A stretch of 60,000 nt of DNA, taken from assembly GCF_964204645.1 (NCBI RefSeq), contig NC_134029.1, positions 3,297,001-3,357,000 of the forward strand. The letters are read 5' to 3'. Below are positions 11,507 to 23,685 of the stretch, one piece after another (positions within the stretch are counted from its first letter, which is position 1; every line of letters begins with the position of its first letter). A model generated the notes under the pieces. That model saw only the letters and a program-made list of their open reading frames with translations. It had not been told where the DNA came from and made no database searches. The position numbers were made by a program, and so were the translations under genes. This DNA is from Tubulanus polymorphus. Taxonomy: Eukaryota > Nemertea > Palaeonemertea > Tubulaniformes > Tubulanidae.

Positions 11507-11647
11507 CTCTTCGCCGCATTCTTCTTCGTCGAGGTATGCGAGGTCGTAGCTCGGGCAGACGGTATAACACGTCTGTTCGGTGGTCGCTTTCTTTAATCCG
11601 AGCAAACGTAGACTCATTTCAGATATATGCGATAACATATGTGGCAT
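11507..11647 (-). CDS. APBA: Candidate alternative first exon of APBA (short isoform 1)
   Basis: Runs from an ATG (11647) with an in-frame TGA six bases upstream and A at -3, through 47 codons, to a strong donor GAAGAG|GTACGT, ending in phase 0. The peptide starts MPHMLSHISEMSLRLLGLKK and ends in the acidic YLDEEECGEE. No convincing polypyrimidine acceptor precedes it, so it reads as a first exon. The next APBA-sense exon, D, starts in phase 0 with AQLIAQS; joining them would give a protein that keeps only the PTB C-terminal helix plus both PDZ domains. It could instead belong to an unrecognised nested gene. Not recognised by homology. Confidence 0.5.
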
Positions 11648-11693
11648 TGTTCACGTCATATCATACATATACAATCCACTGATACTTTATCCC

Positions 11694-11732
11694 TTCATCA
11701 TCATCATCATCGTCATCATCATCATTGTCATC
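11694..11732. repeat. (ATC)n microsatellite
   Basis: Imperfect ATC/CATCAT run interrupted by CGTC and TTGTC, just upstream (in APBA sense) of the 11.6-kb candidate first exon. It may be part of that exon's 5' UTR. Confidence 0.8.
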
Positions 11733-12059
11733 ACTTCTTGATCGATAACGAAATAATCATGTTTTTGAAGAGAACTAATCCGTCGTCATATGAAATAATC
11801 CTAACTAATGAACACGAAAATCGTATTATTTATCCTAACCAGCGACGTTTTATTTGACGTAAAACTTTCGGTGAAATATGTATTCTGTGATGAGGATGAA
11901 TATACGTAATAGACGCTGGATGAGTTAAATATTGCGAGGTGAGTTCACATCACTCTACGTATCATTAGTCGACGCTAAGAAGGCATTCGAGTGTCTGAAG
12001 AAATGTATGTATGAAGCTTTGTACGCATACACAGCTGAACAAGTATTGACACGAAATGC

Positions 12060-12300
12060 TTCTCGTGCGCTTACAGCTAACTTAAGAATCATAAATCCCG
12101 CTTAGCCCGATCGAATTTTACTTATTTCCTCGCATCGTCATTGTCACCGCTGCGGCAATATACGCGAAATCGCAAAAGTGCGTCGAACGGCTCGATTGCG
12201 CTTTCAACTACGCGGCAACAGCCGTAGCAGCAGCAGCAGCAGCAGCAGCAGCAGTCTCGACTGTTCTCATGGCTAACCTAACAGCGAGCGCTATTTCCAT
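12060..12300 (-). promoter_or_regulatory. CpG-rich block upstream of the 11.6-kb first exon, with (AGC)n
   Basis: A clearly CpG-richer patch than its surroundings (many CGs between 12100 and 12220). It is followed by a pure (AGC)n tract at 12226-12254. It lies 410-650 bp upstream of the candidate ATG at 11647 in APBA sense, where a promoter or 5' UTR would be expected. No TATA or initiator can be assigned with confidence. Confidence 0.3.
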
Positions 12301-12897
12301 TTCTACAGTAATTACGTTACGTTTAACGACAAGCCTTTTAAAAAAACCAAAAAAAAGCTCTTGATCATCGGCTAACGGTAATACACAGGTTTCCTCGGCG
12401 AGTACAGGAAATTAACTCGCACGCGTTACAACTTCGCCCCCGGAAACAGATTCGAAACTTTCTTCCTATTTCCAGATTACGTTTGAAGTCGATCTTTCAA
12501 GGAAGCGGTTCCGAAAGTCGAAACCAATTTCCATATGTAAGCATGCCATTGTTCGACGTTCCTAAACAAAAAATCGATAAAATCTCATTCATCGCGAAGA
12601 TTTTTAAAAAGTGAATCCGACCAAATGTGTGTGTATATAAAATCTAAATATGATAAATCATGAATTTCAATCTTCTTTGACAGCAGTGAGAAATTACACC
12701 GGCTTATCTTATTAATGCTTGAATCAATGACAAAGAATTATCAATTTCATCCGATTATAATAGTGTTCAATAACCGCACTTATAGCATCAATCAATGATA
12801 AAAATATCTACTCGATTCCAGTTCACGGAAATAACTGACAAACTGAGTATGAAACAGTCTATGAAACCAAGCCAAAGCAGGTTCTAATATTAAGACT

Positions 12898-13142
12898 ATA
12901 GCCGTGGCCCGGGCCAAATTGCCACGGTACAGACCCAAATAAAACTTGGTCCATGCCTAATTAGAGAGCGTTCACAGGCAAACCACTCACTAGATACTAA
13001 ACAAAATGAAGTCTGGTCCGATGTATTTGGTCAGGCCAGACTTAGCCTGGACCAAACAGGCACGGGCCCATTTGGCATCTATGTGACCAGTTGTTCCGGG
13101 CTTAATTTGGTACTGGCCAAAAACACTCGTGTAATCGCTGCT

Positions 13143-13143
<1 letters not shown>
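12898..13143. mobile_element. MITE family 2 copy
   Basis: Interior words GGTCCATGCCTAATTAG, CAAACCACTCACTAGATACT and CCGGGCTTAATTTGG, and ends GCCGTGG... / ...GTGTAATCGCTGC, are shared (diverged) with elements at 25160, 30363, 32560 and 36776. The interior is itself partly palindromic (AGTCTGGTCC ... GGCCAGACTT). A TA-dinucleotide tract abuts its right end. Confidence 0.6.

Positions 13144-13214
<71 letters not shown>
13143..13214. repeat. (TA)n microsatellite
   Basis: Perfect TA from 13151 to 13214 (64 bp) after a TATATACA lead-in. The YIYIYI frames on both strands are artefacts of this repeat. Confidence 0.98.
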
Positions 13215-13219
<5 letters not shown>

Positions 13220-13875
13220 TACTAAAACTGACGACTCCAATACAATCTTACACTGCCTAATAGCGTTATAGATTCTGTCTTATCTATGATAAATTTTCAT
13301 AAGATAAAATTCCCCGCGACGAACGAATGGCAAAACATTAACCATAAATTTATTATTCAGACAGTGTCTGCGCTGGTAACAGCTTGTGGTAATGCCTTCC
13401 AGTGAAATTCGCTATTCTTTCAGTAATCCTCGAGATGGAGTTGAAATAAACCTTCCTACACAACCATTAATCACTCCGATTCTTTATATCCTCAATTCAA
13501 TTCACTTAGATTCTTCGTCAAAGAATATCCGATCCGAAATAAAAGGTTGAACCTGTCCGGATGTGAATTATGAAGGAAATTCATTGAAATTTTAATAACC
13601 CGTTTGCCTCGAATAAATGAATAATTCCTCTTTACCGTGTGCAACCGTGCACCGACAATCAATGGCACACGCCTACTATATGATTTACTACGCTCACACG
13701 ATATAACGCTGCAAGCTAAGAAAATGAAAATTTATAGAATTGGGCGTCATAAAGAAATCAACTACAATGATTTGATTTGTTACGAAATCTAGGCAGAATT
13801 CAGAATGATATCTGAGTTATCTATCAATTTGGGAAGTGTTCACACGACTTATTCAGATGCAAAAAGTCCGTTCCG

Positions 13876-14016
13876 GGGCCGGTTGCTCAAAAGTTGGTTA
13901 GAGTTAACCAGTGGATAGTTGATATGGTGACAATTGAAATTACATTGTTACCGTACTGTACTATGGTATTTAACGGCCGGTTATCTTTAAACAATTTTTG
14001 AGCAACTGTGGCCCCA
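13876..14016. mobile_element. Hairpin MITE with GGCCGGTTGCTCAAAA ends
   Basis: Left GGCCGGTTGCTCAAAAGTTG. The complement of the right end reads GGGGCCACAGTTGCTCAAAA. About 140 bp, non-coding. Just to its right (14028-14055) lies a reverse copy of a repeat found twice near 39.4-39.6 kb (AATATAGCTGCAAAGCAGC). Confidence 0.55.
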
Positions 14017-14550
14017 ATTTCAAAATGAAATATAGCTGCAAAGCAGCGATAACGGGTTTTCTGGATGCATGCGATCGAAAGGAAAAATTAATTACCGGGT
14101 ATTCGATGGCAAAAATAAAATGAGATGATTTGGATATAATCGGAGCAATCCTCTTTTTGGTTGAATGGTCTAACCCCAGTATAGTCCCCCATGATTTGGA
14201 AATTCTCGGAGCCCTCCTTTATTTACTTACTAAATGACGTCACAAACTGTTATTTCGCTGGTGCTTGTTGTCTAACAATTCAATTCAATTCTTTATTTAC
14301 AGTAACCTAATAAGTAATTTTAAGTTTCAAATAGGATGGAAAGTACATTCAGACAATCTGTTGGTTCAGAGAGACCGTTATTACAGTATCAATTTATACA
14401 TTTCGTTTCGAAGCTGTCAGTTGCCGAATCTGAATGAAGATAAATTTTATTTGACGAAATCGGCGGAAAATATATAATAATAATAATCAACAGAATTTCA
14501 AGAGGGTTTTCGACGAAAGTCAGAAAACCCTAACTATTTCTCTGCGTGTG

Positions 14551-14695
14551 AATGGAAATCTTACTTTCATCGCCTGTCATCAGTGATGCATCTAGCTGGA
14601 CCATGCGCGATCGTGCAGCATTGATTTGGATCATTCTAAATTGGTCCATTGCGGGTAAGGGTCAAATTAAAACTTGTGATAGCGTGAACGCAGCT
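14551..14695. mobile_element. MITE family 1, partial copy
   Basis: Shares CTAGCTGGACCA, GCAGCATTGATTTGG and the right end AGCGTGAACGCAGCT with the copy at 7872-8218. The left half is missing. Confidence 0.5.
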
Positions 14696-14918
14696 ATAGA
14701 AGATCCAGTCGCTGAAGTCATATCGAAAAAATGTCACTTGAAATCGTCCAGAACGAACTTTTTCCATATTTGATCATTGCAATTCATGCGTTCATAATCT
14801 AATAACACACCGATACAAAGCCAGCTTTGAAAAAGGCAAAAGAGTCGAATTTTCCAAATGACTTCATCGTCGATTCGCTTTTTTTTTTGGACGATATTTC
14901 GGATTATCTTTTATCAAG

Positions 14919-15048
14919 AGAAACCGCCGATCCTCGAAGCCAAATCTATACAAACAAGATCACGAGCCGACCGCATGAGGCGAACTAATTCGCACCGGGT
15001 CAAAAGCCGTCCATCGCACGACGAAGACCACAGCATCTCATTCTTTAT
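14919..15048 (+). CDS. Candidate exon of an antisense nested gene
   Basis: Plus-strand frame KPPILEAKSIQTRSRADRMR continuing to HDEDHSISFF, with a T-rich tract and TTTATCAAG before it and a donor TTTAT|GTAAGA after it. It leaves two bases (AT), the phase needed by the acceptor exon at 24575, which begins with one leftover base (AT+C = Ile). Alternatively the frame starts at an ATG at 14858 and includes a hydrophobic stretch IRFFFWTIFRIIF, or simply ends at the TAA inside the donor. The block is CpG-rich, so a chance frame is a real possibility. No family recognised. Confidence 0.25.
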
Positions 15049-15341
15049 GTAAGACGCTTTTACAAATAGATAATCGTATTAGACGATGAAGAGGAGAACG
15101 CGGGCGATCGTCGCGTCGTTGAATACACGACCCTTTAATGTAAGGTCGGCCCGATAATAACCATCGCCGCGGTCAACATTGTCCTCAAGCTGTCACGCCA
15201 AATCTCTACTCGGTGGAGATTGATGGAAAAAACAAGACTGACCCAACGAGACACAGTCCATTAATCTTCCAGCGATGTTCGTCCATCAGCCAATGGCCCG
15301 AAGCTCGTCCGGGGAATTGGAGCATGTATTTTTTAGTGGTC

Positions 15342-15610
15342 TCCGTTGTGATTACTAAGACACAAGACGTCAAAATAGACCTTCAGGAATTGTCGATTCA
15401 AGATGGCTAACAGGTTACCACTAGAATTGCATCGATTTACGATTCAGGATGGAAACAAACAGCAAAATCGTCTCACCCATTTTTCAGCTTTCTCTGTTGT
15501 GATTACTAAAACACAGGACTTGTCGATTCAAGATGGCTAACAGGCATCCGTTATATGGATTTAGGATCCAAGATGGAAATAGAAAGCAATCTTACATATT
15601 TTGCTTCATA
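15342..15610. repeat. Diverged tandem duplication, about 151 bp
   Basis: TTGTGATTACTAAGACACA and TTGTCGATTCAAGATGGCTA recur in order about 130-150 bp apart; the second copy is shorter by deletion. Intronic. Confidence 0.75.
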
Positions 15611-17280
15611 CATTTCTGGCAAATTCAGATTTTCAAGAGTTTTCAGTGGGTTCAACGTCTCATGAAGTGAGAGACCAGTGAAAGATCAATGCCCTCAACC
15701 CACTCGGCCGCTGCTGCACCTCAGCCGGGATATTCTACATCATCACAGTTCAAGATGTTGTTTCGATCCTAGAACAAACGTCAAGTGTCTCATGACTGAC
15801 GGCGACTAAAACGCGAATAACGATTTTCATTAATTTATGCATTTTCTGAATATCCAATGACAACAGTCAATTATCCCCAGCACCAGACAGGTGCGTCTTA
15901 CTGGATTTCATCTGTCCGTCTATCCGCGCAGGTACTCTCTCTATTAGCAAGTCTCACCAATATCGGATCAAATTAGAAAATCGGATAAGTTAATATCCGT
16001 CTACGAAAAGAATATCATCGCACATCGTCAAACCACACACCGATAAGGCTTATATCGATATCATAAAACTACTGTTAACTTTTCCTATTTAAACCGAGAG
16101 TCGGGCTAATATACGACGTATTGATTTATGTTATATTCGATATTCAAAGTCGACTTAATGAATTTCATTTCCGTGCGGCGTTCAATATAGTCGAATTTGA
16201 ATTCGACGGAACTGTCACGGTCGGCTAACTCGGACACTTAGCGCGGATCTCAGCGATCGACGATTCAATTCGATATAATAATATGAAACTATCGAAATAC
16301 GGTGAATAGCAAAAGCCGTAATATCGATAGACTGATAATCAGTAACTTGCCCGCTTATAAAGGCAAACTGGTTTTCCATTGTCAATCTAAATTGGTATTC
16401 GCCGAGGTACATTGAATCGCGTAATATCATCATTCAATATTTATCAATCAAGGATAATTATAACGAAGTTAGAACGAAGTTAGACACATACGACTCAGTG
16501 ACTTAGTGTCTGATAACTAGGGGTAGAATCTTATGTCGCCTATTATAGCTACAATCACACAAGGCAGTAGCCAAAACTAAGAGTAATTTTACATCAAAAC
16601 AGCAGTTAAACTGAAAGTGATATCTTTGGGAATAGTTGAGCTCTTAAAAAAAAAGGAGAACCCACCCTCAATAGTTATTGTAGTCAGATCTGAGTTTGTT
16701 TCCTGTTTGCCTCCAGTGCATGTTTCAGATATATATATATATATAATTTCTCAAGCAGTTGATGTTTTTACATCCGTTTTGGGAGCGATGAATTTTTCTC
16801 GCGGAAGCGTATATCATCGCTGTACAAAATATGAGGCTTAAAGAGCCAATTAGGAACTATAAATCATGAACTGGAGATGAGAGGCATGGATGTAATTACC
16901 ATCTACGACACATGTTGTTATCATTATACACACATATATAGAAACCGATATTGAAAAATCTGATGCCGCCGATACCGATGATGAGTTCTCAGAAATAAAG
17001 AAAGTCTCGAAGATTGCATCGGTTATCATTAAACAGCAGGTGTTCACGGAGACGCACCTCAGGGGCATCGCTATCATCTCTACACACTGAATCATATTGA
17101 AATATTCATCTATGTTCATCAATATCTCGGATAAAATGAAAATGAAAATTATGTCCTGTACTCGTTGTTTTGCAGATAAGGCGTTTCACAGTGAAGCGAC
17201 ATATTTTTTGCGGGACATATTTCAATATTCCCAGACTCGGCCGTTTATCGACCAAACTCATTTAAGAGGTTTCCACATCG

Positions 17281-17512
17281 GTGGGAAAGAACAATGATAG
17301 GTTAGATTTGGTAATCACAATTGCTATGAATCTTACAGAAACTGCTCCTAAGGGTAGACACGTGTTCACTTATAACGGCCATTGATGTAGTTTGCTGGAT
17401 GGGAAGAAAAACAATGTTTAATACACTTTTGTTGGTAATCATAATTTCTGTGAAAGTGAAATACTGAAACTGCTCCTAAGGGTAAGGCGCACACGTATAC
17501 CACATTGTCTTT
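17281..17512. repeat. Diverged tandem duplication, about 120 bp
   Basis: Two copies share GGTAATCA, the word AAACTGCTCCTAAGGGTA and following ACACGT-like sequence. Intronic, no coding character. Confidence 0.7.
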
Positions 17513-18414
17513 GATAGGTTGTTAATGCGTCTTCTGGTTTATTTCAAGCATGTTTTCTAGCTGAACGAATGAACAATCATGACTTGAAGGTGAACAATGT
17601 TTGCGAATATGTTTTCGACCACGCCAAACGAGAACTGTCAATACGTTCTTGTCAGCGCGCCGTGTGCTTCCCGGGTTTGTTCAGCCATGTTGCCAATAGC
17701 AATTGTAGCTAAATTGCGGCAGCACCCAGCGCCAATATCGTATTGGTAAACGTTTATTTTGCGACGCACGCTCAATGAATAGAACTTGACGAAGAAATTT
17801 GCTTCGTCAAGTCAAGGTTACAGCACCTACGGAAGCAATTCCGAAAATAAATCGACTTCAAAATTGCCTCATAAAAATTCCAGTTCGAAAGAAATTATCA
17901 GTGTCGCTTTCAATTTTTCATATTTCATAAAAATTAACATCACGTCCTGCCATAATTCATCACGAATTGATCCGATTGAAATAATTAAGCAGAATGGATA
18001 TCTAATTATATGTTTATCTCGAAGAGAAATTGACATTAGGCTTTGAGAGAAGCCAGTTAGTTTATGCCCGACGTGATTAAAAGCTCATTTCCGCGGATGA
18101 CTGTAGTACTCCCAAATAGGAATATAATCACCTGAATGTAATAAATGAGTTTGGAACACACAGTGAATTTAAACCGAGATGAAAAGTGTAGAATTGACAA
18201 TATTTAGCGAGTAAGTAGCGAGGGTAATGGGCACATTAACACTGCCACAAATAATAGAATAGATAATAGTAGAAAACTCATGTCCATCAGGGGACTTGGG
18301 TAAAGTGTGCGCGTGAATATTAATCAACATTGGAACGAAGAATATTGTAGTCAACCTAAAACCTGAACTATTGGTGAGAGATGTTTGAAATATACCCCTT
18401 CTATTAGGTATTCC

Positions 18415-18458
18415 TTAAGATGACACTGGCGAAGTTGAAACGTTGAATAAACCATTAG
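18415..18458 (+). mobile_element. Possible retroelement 3' tail remnant
   Basis: AAGATGACACTGGCGAAG followed by GTTGAAACGTTGAATAAA resembles the GATGA...GAAACGT...AATAAA tails common on Penelope-like and other retroposons in invertebrates. Only the tail is visible. Confidence 0.3.
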
Positions 18459-18495
18459 CTCAAGGATAAATTTGAAACTTATTTATTCTCATTTT

Positions 18496-18648
18496 TAGTG
18501 TGGTGGGATTTTATATTATTGTTGAAACACGGACAGTGTTTCAACAATGGTCTACCCCTTATGTAACCTCAATCATTTGTATACCTCTTTTAATATGCAC
18601 AAACTCAAGAAGTGAATACCATTTCAACTTACTTCTAACATTGAAGGT
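18496..18648 (+). CDS. Weak candidate exon, hydrophobic
   Basis: A plus-strand frame of about 50 codons (VVGFYIIVETRTVFQQW, then YVTSIICIPLLICTNSR) lies between an acceptor-like TCTCATTTTTAG and a donor-like GAAG|GTAAGA. It contains one membrane-like segment. The surrounding DNA is AT-rich and no matching neighbour exon was found, so chance is likely. Reported only because both splice signals are good. Confidence 0.15.
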
Positions 18649-19405
18649 AAGAAGATTTAACATTGTGCTAAATATCGTTAAATAAGTTTTCTGATTCTTT
18701 TCTAGAATTTCAGAAGAAAGATCTTCTCCACTGATGTTCATACTTACAGGAAGATATTGTATGCTTGTACATATACAGTGATGATGAGCTTACCAACTTC
18801 CATCAATAACTTGAAAACTTATGACGATATCAAATCATAAGTTGAGATGAATAAATATTGACGATTCAACAGGTGATGTCCTAGTGATGTTCTTGTGTAA
18901 ATACCAAGTGAGCAGTGTATATTTGTTCAACTAAATAGTTTCTTATTAATACAGGAACTGTGTGATCTTGACAAACTGGCAAACAGTAATCGCAGATGTA
19001 AGCGATCTATAACATTAAACACCAGTTTCATTTGGTAGCTAAAAAATCAGTTTCAGAAGTTGATGAAATCTAGGGCAAACCTGCATTCAGCATATATCAA
19101 TTAATTGGAAAAAAGAAGTTTGTAGAGAAGGGAATATTGGGTGGACTGGATTTACCAATCATGCAGCTCATGGGGTAACTGCACTGCCATGGATTAGATC
19201 TAAGACTGGACAATACAATCTTGGGTCATAAGCTAATTTAACAACTTAAGACCAGAGATCTACTATCAGCATTATGAGAAAGCGAAAATGATGCTATGAA
19301 TCACAATAGATCTGAAGTACGGTGACAGAAATGTTGGTCACATTCTTGAGATGAGATAATGAAGACAGTTGAAGATGAATATCTTCCAACTCTTCATGAT
19401 CTTGA

Positions 19406-19512
<107 letters not shown>

Positions 19513-19810
19513 GTGAATAAAACGATAAAACGATCACGTCTTCATATTGATTACATCGAGTAATTAATTGCAATTAGCGCAAAATGTCAATTGAAGCTCA
19601 GACAGTCGAAGCACGTGCTGTTGCCGCCAGTAATTACACAATGAAATCATGTATCGATGAAACGCGACTGAATCCGCGTATATGCATTATTACAAAGTTG
19701 ACAGGTTTCTGCTGTGCTGTTACTGTGCCATGTCTCTGCGCTGCTGGTTGCAATGTTCATTGCGACAAGACCAGATTTAAGCCCTGTCCACAATACATTA
19801 TTGAGAGCAT

Positions 19811-20127
19811 TCTAAATTTAGTCCGCAAAAATCTGGAATGGACAGTCTTCACACCGCCGAAAAGTCTGTTCATAAATGGAACAAACGAATTGAGAATATG
19901 GTCTGTTCCATTTTAGAACAAACCAGTTTAGACTGACCAAAAAGACTGACCCAGGTCCGTTCTAAATTTTGGAATGGATTATTTCTCGAACTTAACTTTT
20001 ATTGCCCGTCAATCACAATGTCGAGTCTAGCTGGACCAGTGATAATAGCTGATATAAAAATGTATTTGAACGCATAGCACCGATTTGGTGCGGGCCAAAT
20101 TAGAATTGACAAGTATGAACGCAGCTT
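19811..20127. mobile_element. MITE family 1 copy
   Basis: Contains CTAGCTGGACCAGTGATAA, AACGCATAGCACCGATTTGG, GCCAAATTAGAATTGAC and the right end GTATGAACGCAGCTT. The left boundary is approximate. Confidence 0.55.
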
Positions 20128-20899
20128 ATGTTCAGTTGCTTCAACTATGAATAAACCTAAGGTTGTTTTGGTAGTAAATCTCGTCAACTTCATCAACTCA
20201 GAACCAGCAGATTAGTACAGTCATAATTTCCGAGCCTCATTTTTCAGCCAGAACGTTCTTGACCTGACAGAGAGGATGACCAGTACAGTCGGTCAAAACA
20301 TATTAACTATATTAGAATTTATTGCCTTGAACATCGAATCCTGTTGGTCATCTTAGTCATAGGACGTCAGCCATAAAAATGAGCTGGCAGCGCTGATAAA
20401 AACTAATGATGATGATATCGACTAGTCAGATAAAGATGATGGATGAGCTCCGGGGATGAAACACTGATGACCACAGTTATAGTAGTACGTGCTTCGTTTA
20501 AACATAACTGCTAAATACTGAACATTCTAAATTACGATGTGACATTGCGGTTGGAGTAAAGCCATGTTGTTTCTCATTCCTCTTCTGTATATCCGTTTTT
20601 GTAATAACATCCAACAATGTAACATCTTAAAAATAAACATTGCTATTCCGTTCTATTCCAAGCATGATCTTTTCGATCATTTCGATCTATCGTCATTGAA
20701 AAATCAGCTGTTGGCATTTTCAGCCAATCAGCATGTCTTTTACAAACAGAGAAACCCATAACTAGCCAATCAATAGGCACCTTACTTAATTGAGGCTGCA
20801 CCTTCAACAGTAATGAACTTCCTAACAGGCTCTCGATCGAGGCGAGTTATGAACTATGAAGAAGCAATGAAGCATGAACGACCGATCCATCTCTCATTT

Positions 20900-21130
20900 A
20901 TCGCTAAGGAATCAAGTGATTTATACCTAAAGCTACCGTTCGAAAAAAGCCGATGAGATCGGGTTAGACGGCCGTGGAGAATCGACCGCACGACTGACCG
21001 CTGCAGTCGCCGGGAAAATAACGCAATCAACATGAACCGACTGGTTCGAGAATTCACGGATCGGCGGTCGTTCACAGCGACCGGTGTTAAATCGGCGGAA
21101 AAGTCTGTTAGCTAGTCAACCGGTGCGTTA
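20900..21130. promoter_or_regulatory. CpG-dense intronic block
   Basis: High density of CG dinucleotides (GATCGG, GACGGCCG, CGACCGCACG, GATCGGCGGTCG) in AT-rich intron. The minus-strand 73-codon frame here is R/S-rich, as CpG DNA produces. Possible enhancer or unannotated 5' exon; no motif decides. Confidence 0.25.
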
Positions 21131-22571
21131 TCCATTGATAAACCACTGAATCATATATCATCGTAGTAACTACCAGATCTATACTCTCTAACGGCAAAGC
21201 GCGTTAAAATGGTCTCGAATCTGAAGATTCAGATGAAAGTCTAATTGTATTATCATCATATTACTCATCATTATCATTACTATTATTGTTATCATAAATC
21301 TATTATTTCAAGGCTATAACTATACTAGCGGTATGGCTATCAAATATTACTTTTGGAAATTTCAACACCTCATGCCCAAGTAGGACCTCTGTATTGTATA
21401 CCATATTTTATTAATCACTATCAACATGCGTAAAATGAAAAACTTGAAGATTGACATCTACAGTCTAAACAATCAGCCCACATATGTTACCGGGCATAAG
21501 AAAATCATTCCGAATAAATTGTGTCGGGTAATCAATAATTCCACCACCTTAAAACAACTCTTTATATCACGCTGCAAACCCCCCAACGACACAACGCTAC
21601 AATTCTCATTTGTCAACATTGTTTCGCGAAAATGTGACGGAATAAATTACATTTAGATACGTTCCGCCACCGTCACCATCTATTACGCATTATTCTTAGC
21701 GCTTTTAAGATACCCTCGCATTTGACGTAATCGATATTAATACGTCTTGCACGGAATATTTCTTTTCGCTCGGTTTTTCGCCTTGGTTAGCGCCGGCTGC
21801 GGAGCCGACGTTTAAACCCGGAATACACAACCGACCTGTGAGGAATCAGTTTACTCTCCTCGCAGCATTAGACAAACAGGGAAAATCAGCGAATGAAAAA
21901 CAAAAGCCATTTATTAAGAGATGAGCAGTTAACTAAACAAGGGTGCAACCGAGGGGTCTTATGAGATACCTGCAAGATCCTCAATATTCCGAGTGCGCCC
22001 ATTTATCTGAAACAGATCAGACTACCTGGCATTTCTTTTGGGAGTAGTTTCAAGACAATTGAGGGTAATTCAACATTAAAATAAGTGGTTTATTTAGAAA
22101 TAAACTTGAGATGAGTCTGGTTTTGATCATATTTTCAATATTTGTACAGTAACTGAGCACTAGAATAGTAATTACTACACTACAATTGTAGATGTAGTCA
22201 CGTCTGGACACGCTTTTGTAGCAAATTGTGGTATAAGATATTTTCCTGCCAGAATTCCCATTCCTATTCAATTTGCCTTCAAGAATTTGGCAAGACCCAC
22301 AAAACTTGCCATGGATCCCCTTTTTAGGTTGTTATACAGAAATAGAAATCTAATTGGTGCTATTTGATCAGAAATTACCAAAAAGCGAACACACTCTATA
22401 TCTGTCGACAAGAGGAGCTGATAAATCGTGGTAATGTTTAAACAGTAAATGTGCGTGCGTCACGAGTGTCTATTTTCACAAGCAATCATTCAATTTCAAC
22501 ATCGATTTCGCTATTCAATTTTCATGTTTGACGATTTTTCGATGCAATTCTCGTTCGCTGAAATAACATTT

Positions 22572-22598
22572 CAGCAGCAGCAGCAGCAGCAGCAGCAG
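22572..22598. repeat. (CAG)9 tract
   Basis: Perfect CAG x9 on the plus strand, intronic. Confidence 0.95.
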
Positions 22599-22829
22599 TA
22601 ACTGTAACATTTCACTTTTTATCCGTGCAGTGAACTAGCAGGAGAACTTCGCGTCAACGCTATGGGGCAAAATTTATTTTCAGTAATGAATCTTCCGCGC
22701 ACGCAAATGCGGGATCAATTTTCGAGATTTGTTACCGAGATCGATCATCGCGCCTGGCTTTTTACACGAAATCGATTTCTATCGGGAATCAAGCATCGAA
22801 TATAGAATAAACAGTGATGTAATACATAA

Positions 22830-23135
22830 CTTCCCTTTGAGCAACTGCAGCACCCAAACCCGGGGTCGTTAAAATCAGTTCATCGTTTTAAATCTTGAGT
22901 CGAATTGTTCCTAGAACTGTAAGGAAGAAGGTTGATCGTGGTCACTCAGTTTTTGCAGGCTTACATACATGTTTCTCCTAGAGCACCTATAGCTCCTGCA
23001 CCCAGTAACATGAGATTGAGTTTGTTAAAATCAGTTCATTTCCATCGACTATACGTTTCTAAAAACTTAACGGGTCGATACACAGCGGTTTAATCGTGAT
23101 CTCACTCCAAGCTACAGTTTTTGTAGGTGAACACA
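22830..23135. repeat. Diverged tandem duplication, about 155 bp
   Basis: GCACCCA...GTTAAAATCAGTTCAT and later ATCGTG..TCACTC..AGTTTTTG..GGT occur twice in the same order. Intronic. Confidence 0.5.
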
Positions 23136-23685
23136 TCCCTCGTCACCCTAAAATCATTGAAGTTCAAATAAATCTAACTGCCATATGTGGCAAATGCTGT
23201 TATACTCACTGAAAAGATTTGATTAATACTCCTGCAGCTCGACCACAAACGACACATGCAGTTAAACACAGCATAATGAGGTGTTCGAAAAATCAACGCT
23301 GATTAATAGTAAATGAACTGCCATTACGTATTTCCTGAACGGTTTAAAAAACATGTAGGTGAAAAGTTCAAAATTGAATTACTAGCAACAATGAGGGAAA
23401 GTTTAGTACTACGAAATCAATGAGAGAGAGACGGCTAGTTTAGAAACAGACTTTACCCAGGGCCTAGGAAATCCTGTGTAAGAAAAAACAGATCTCTAAA
23501 ACAGATGGTAGGTACTAGAATAGATGAAACGGGAATCTATGCGAAGGGCTTAACCATCTTTTTAAAGAACTTAACACTTAAACATATTCTTGTTTAGATG
23601 CTTTAAACTAAATCTCAAGATATTGTTTAACATAGGATATCAATAAGAGATTAACACTTAATAAATATACATTTAAACTACTGAC

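Noticed and set aside
13083-13271. YIYIYI-repeat frames on both strands
   Set aside because: Direct product of the (TA)n microsatellite.
15060-15190. CpG-rich frames on both strands (DEEENAGDRRVVEYTTL on plus, LEDNVDRGDGYYRADLTLKG on minus)
   Set aside because: Both strands look protein-like at once because CpG-rich DNA avoids stops and favours D, R, V, A codons; no paired splice signals.
16215-16433. 72-codon minus-strand frame MMILRDSMYLGEYQ...
   Set aside because: No donor of good quality, no phase partner, and no recognisable domain.
18955-18997. Tiny plus-strand exon ELCDLDKLANSNRR between TTAATACAG and GTAAGC
   Set aside because: Only 43 bp and no confirmed neighbours; splice-like words of this quality occur by chance.
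19100-19400. Protein-like plus-strand stretch with several in-frame stops before the CTG tract
   Set aside because: Five stops and no homology; cannot be distinguished from random sequence.
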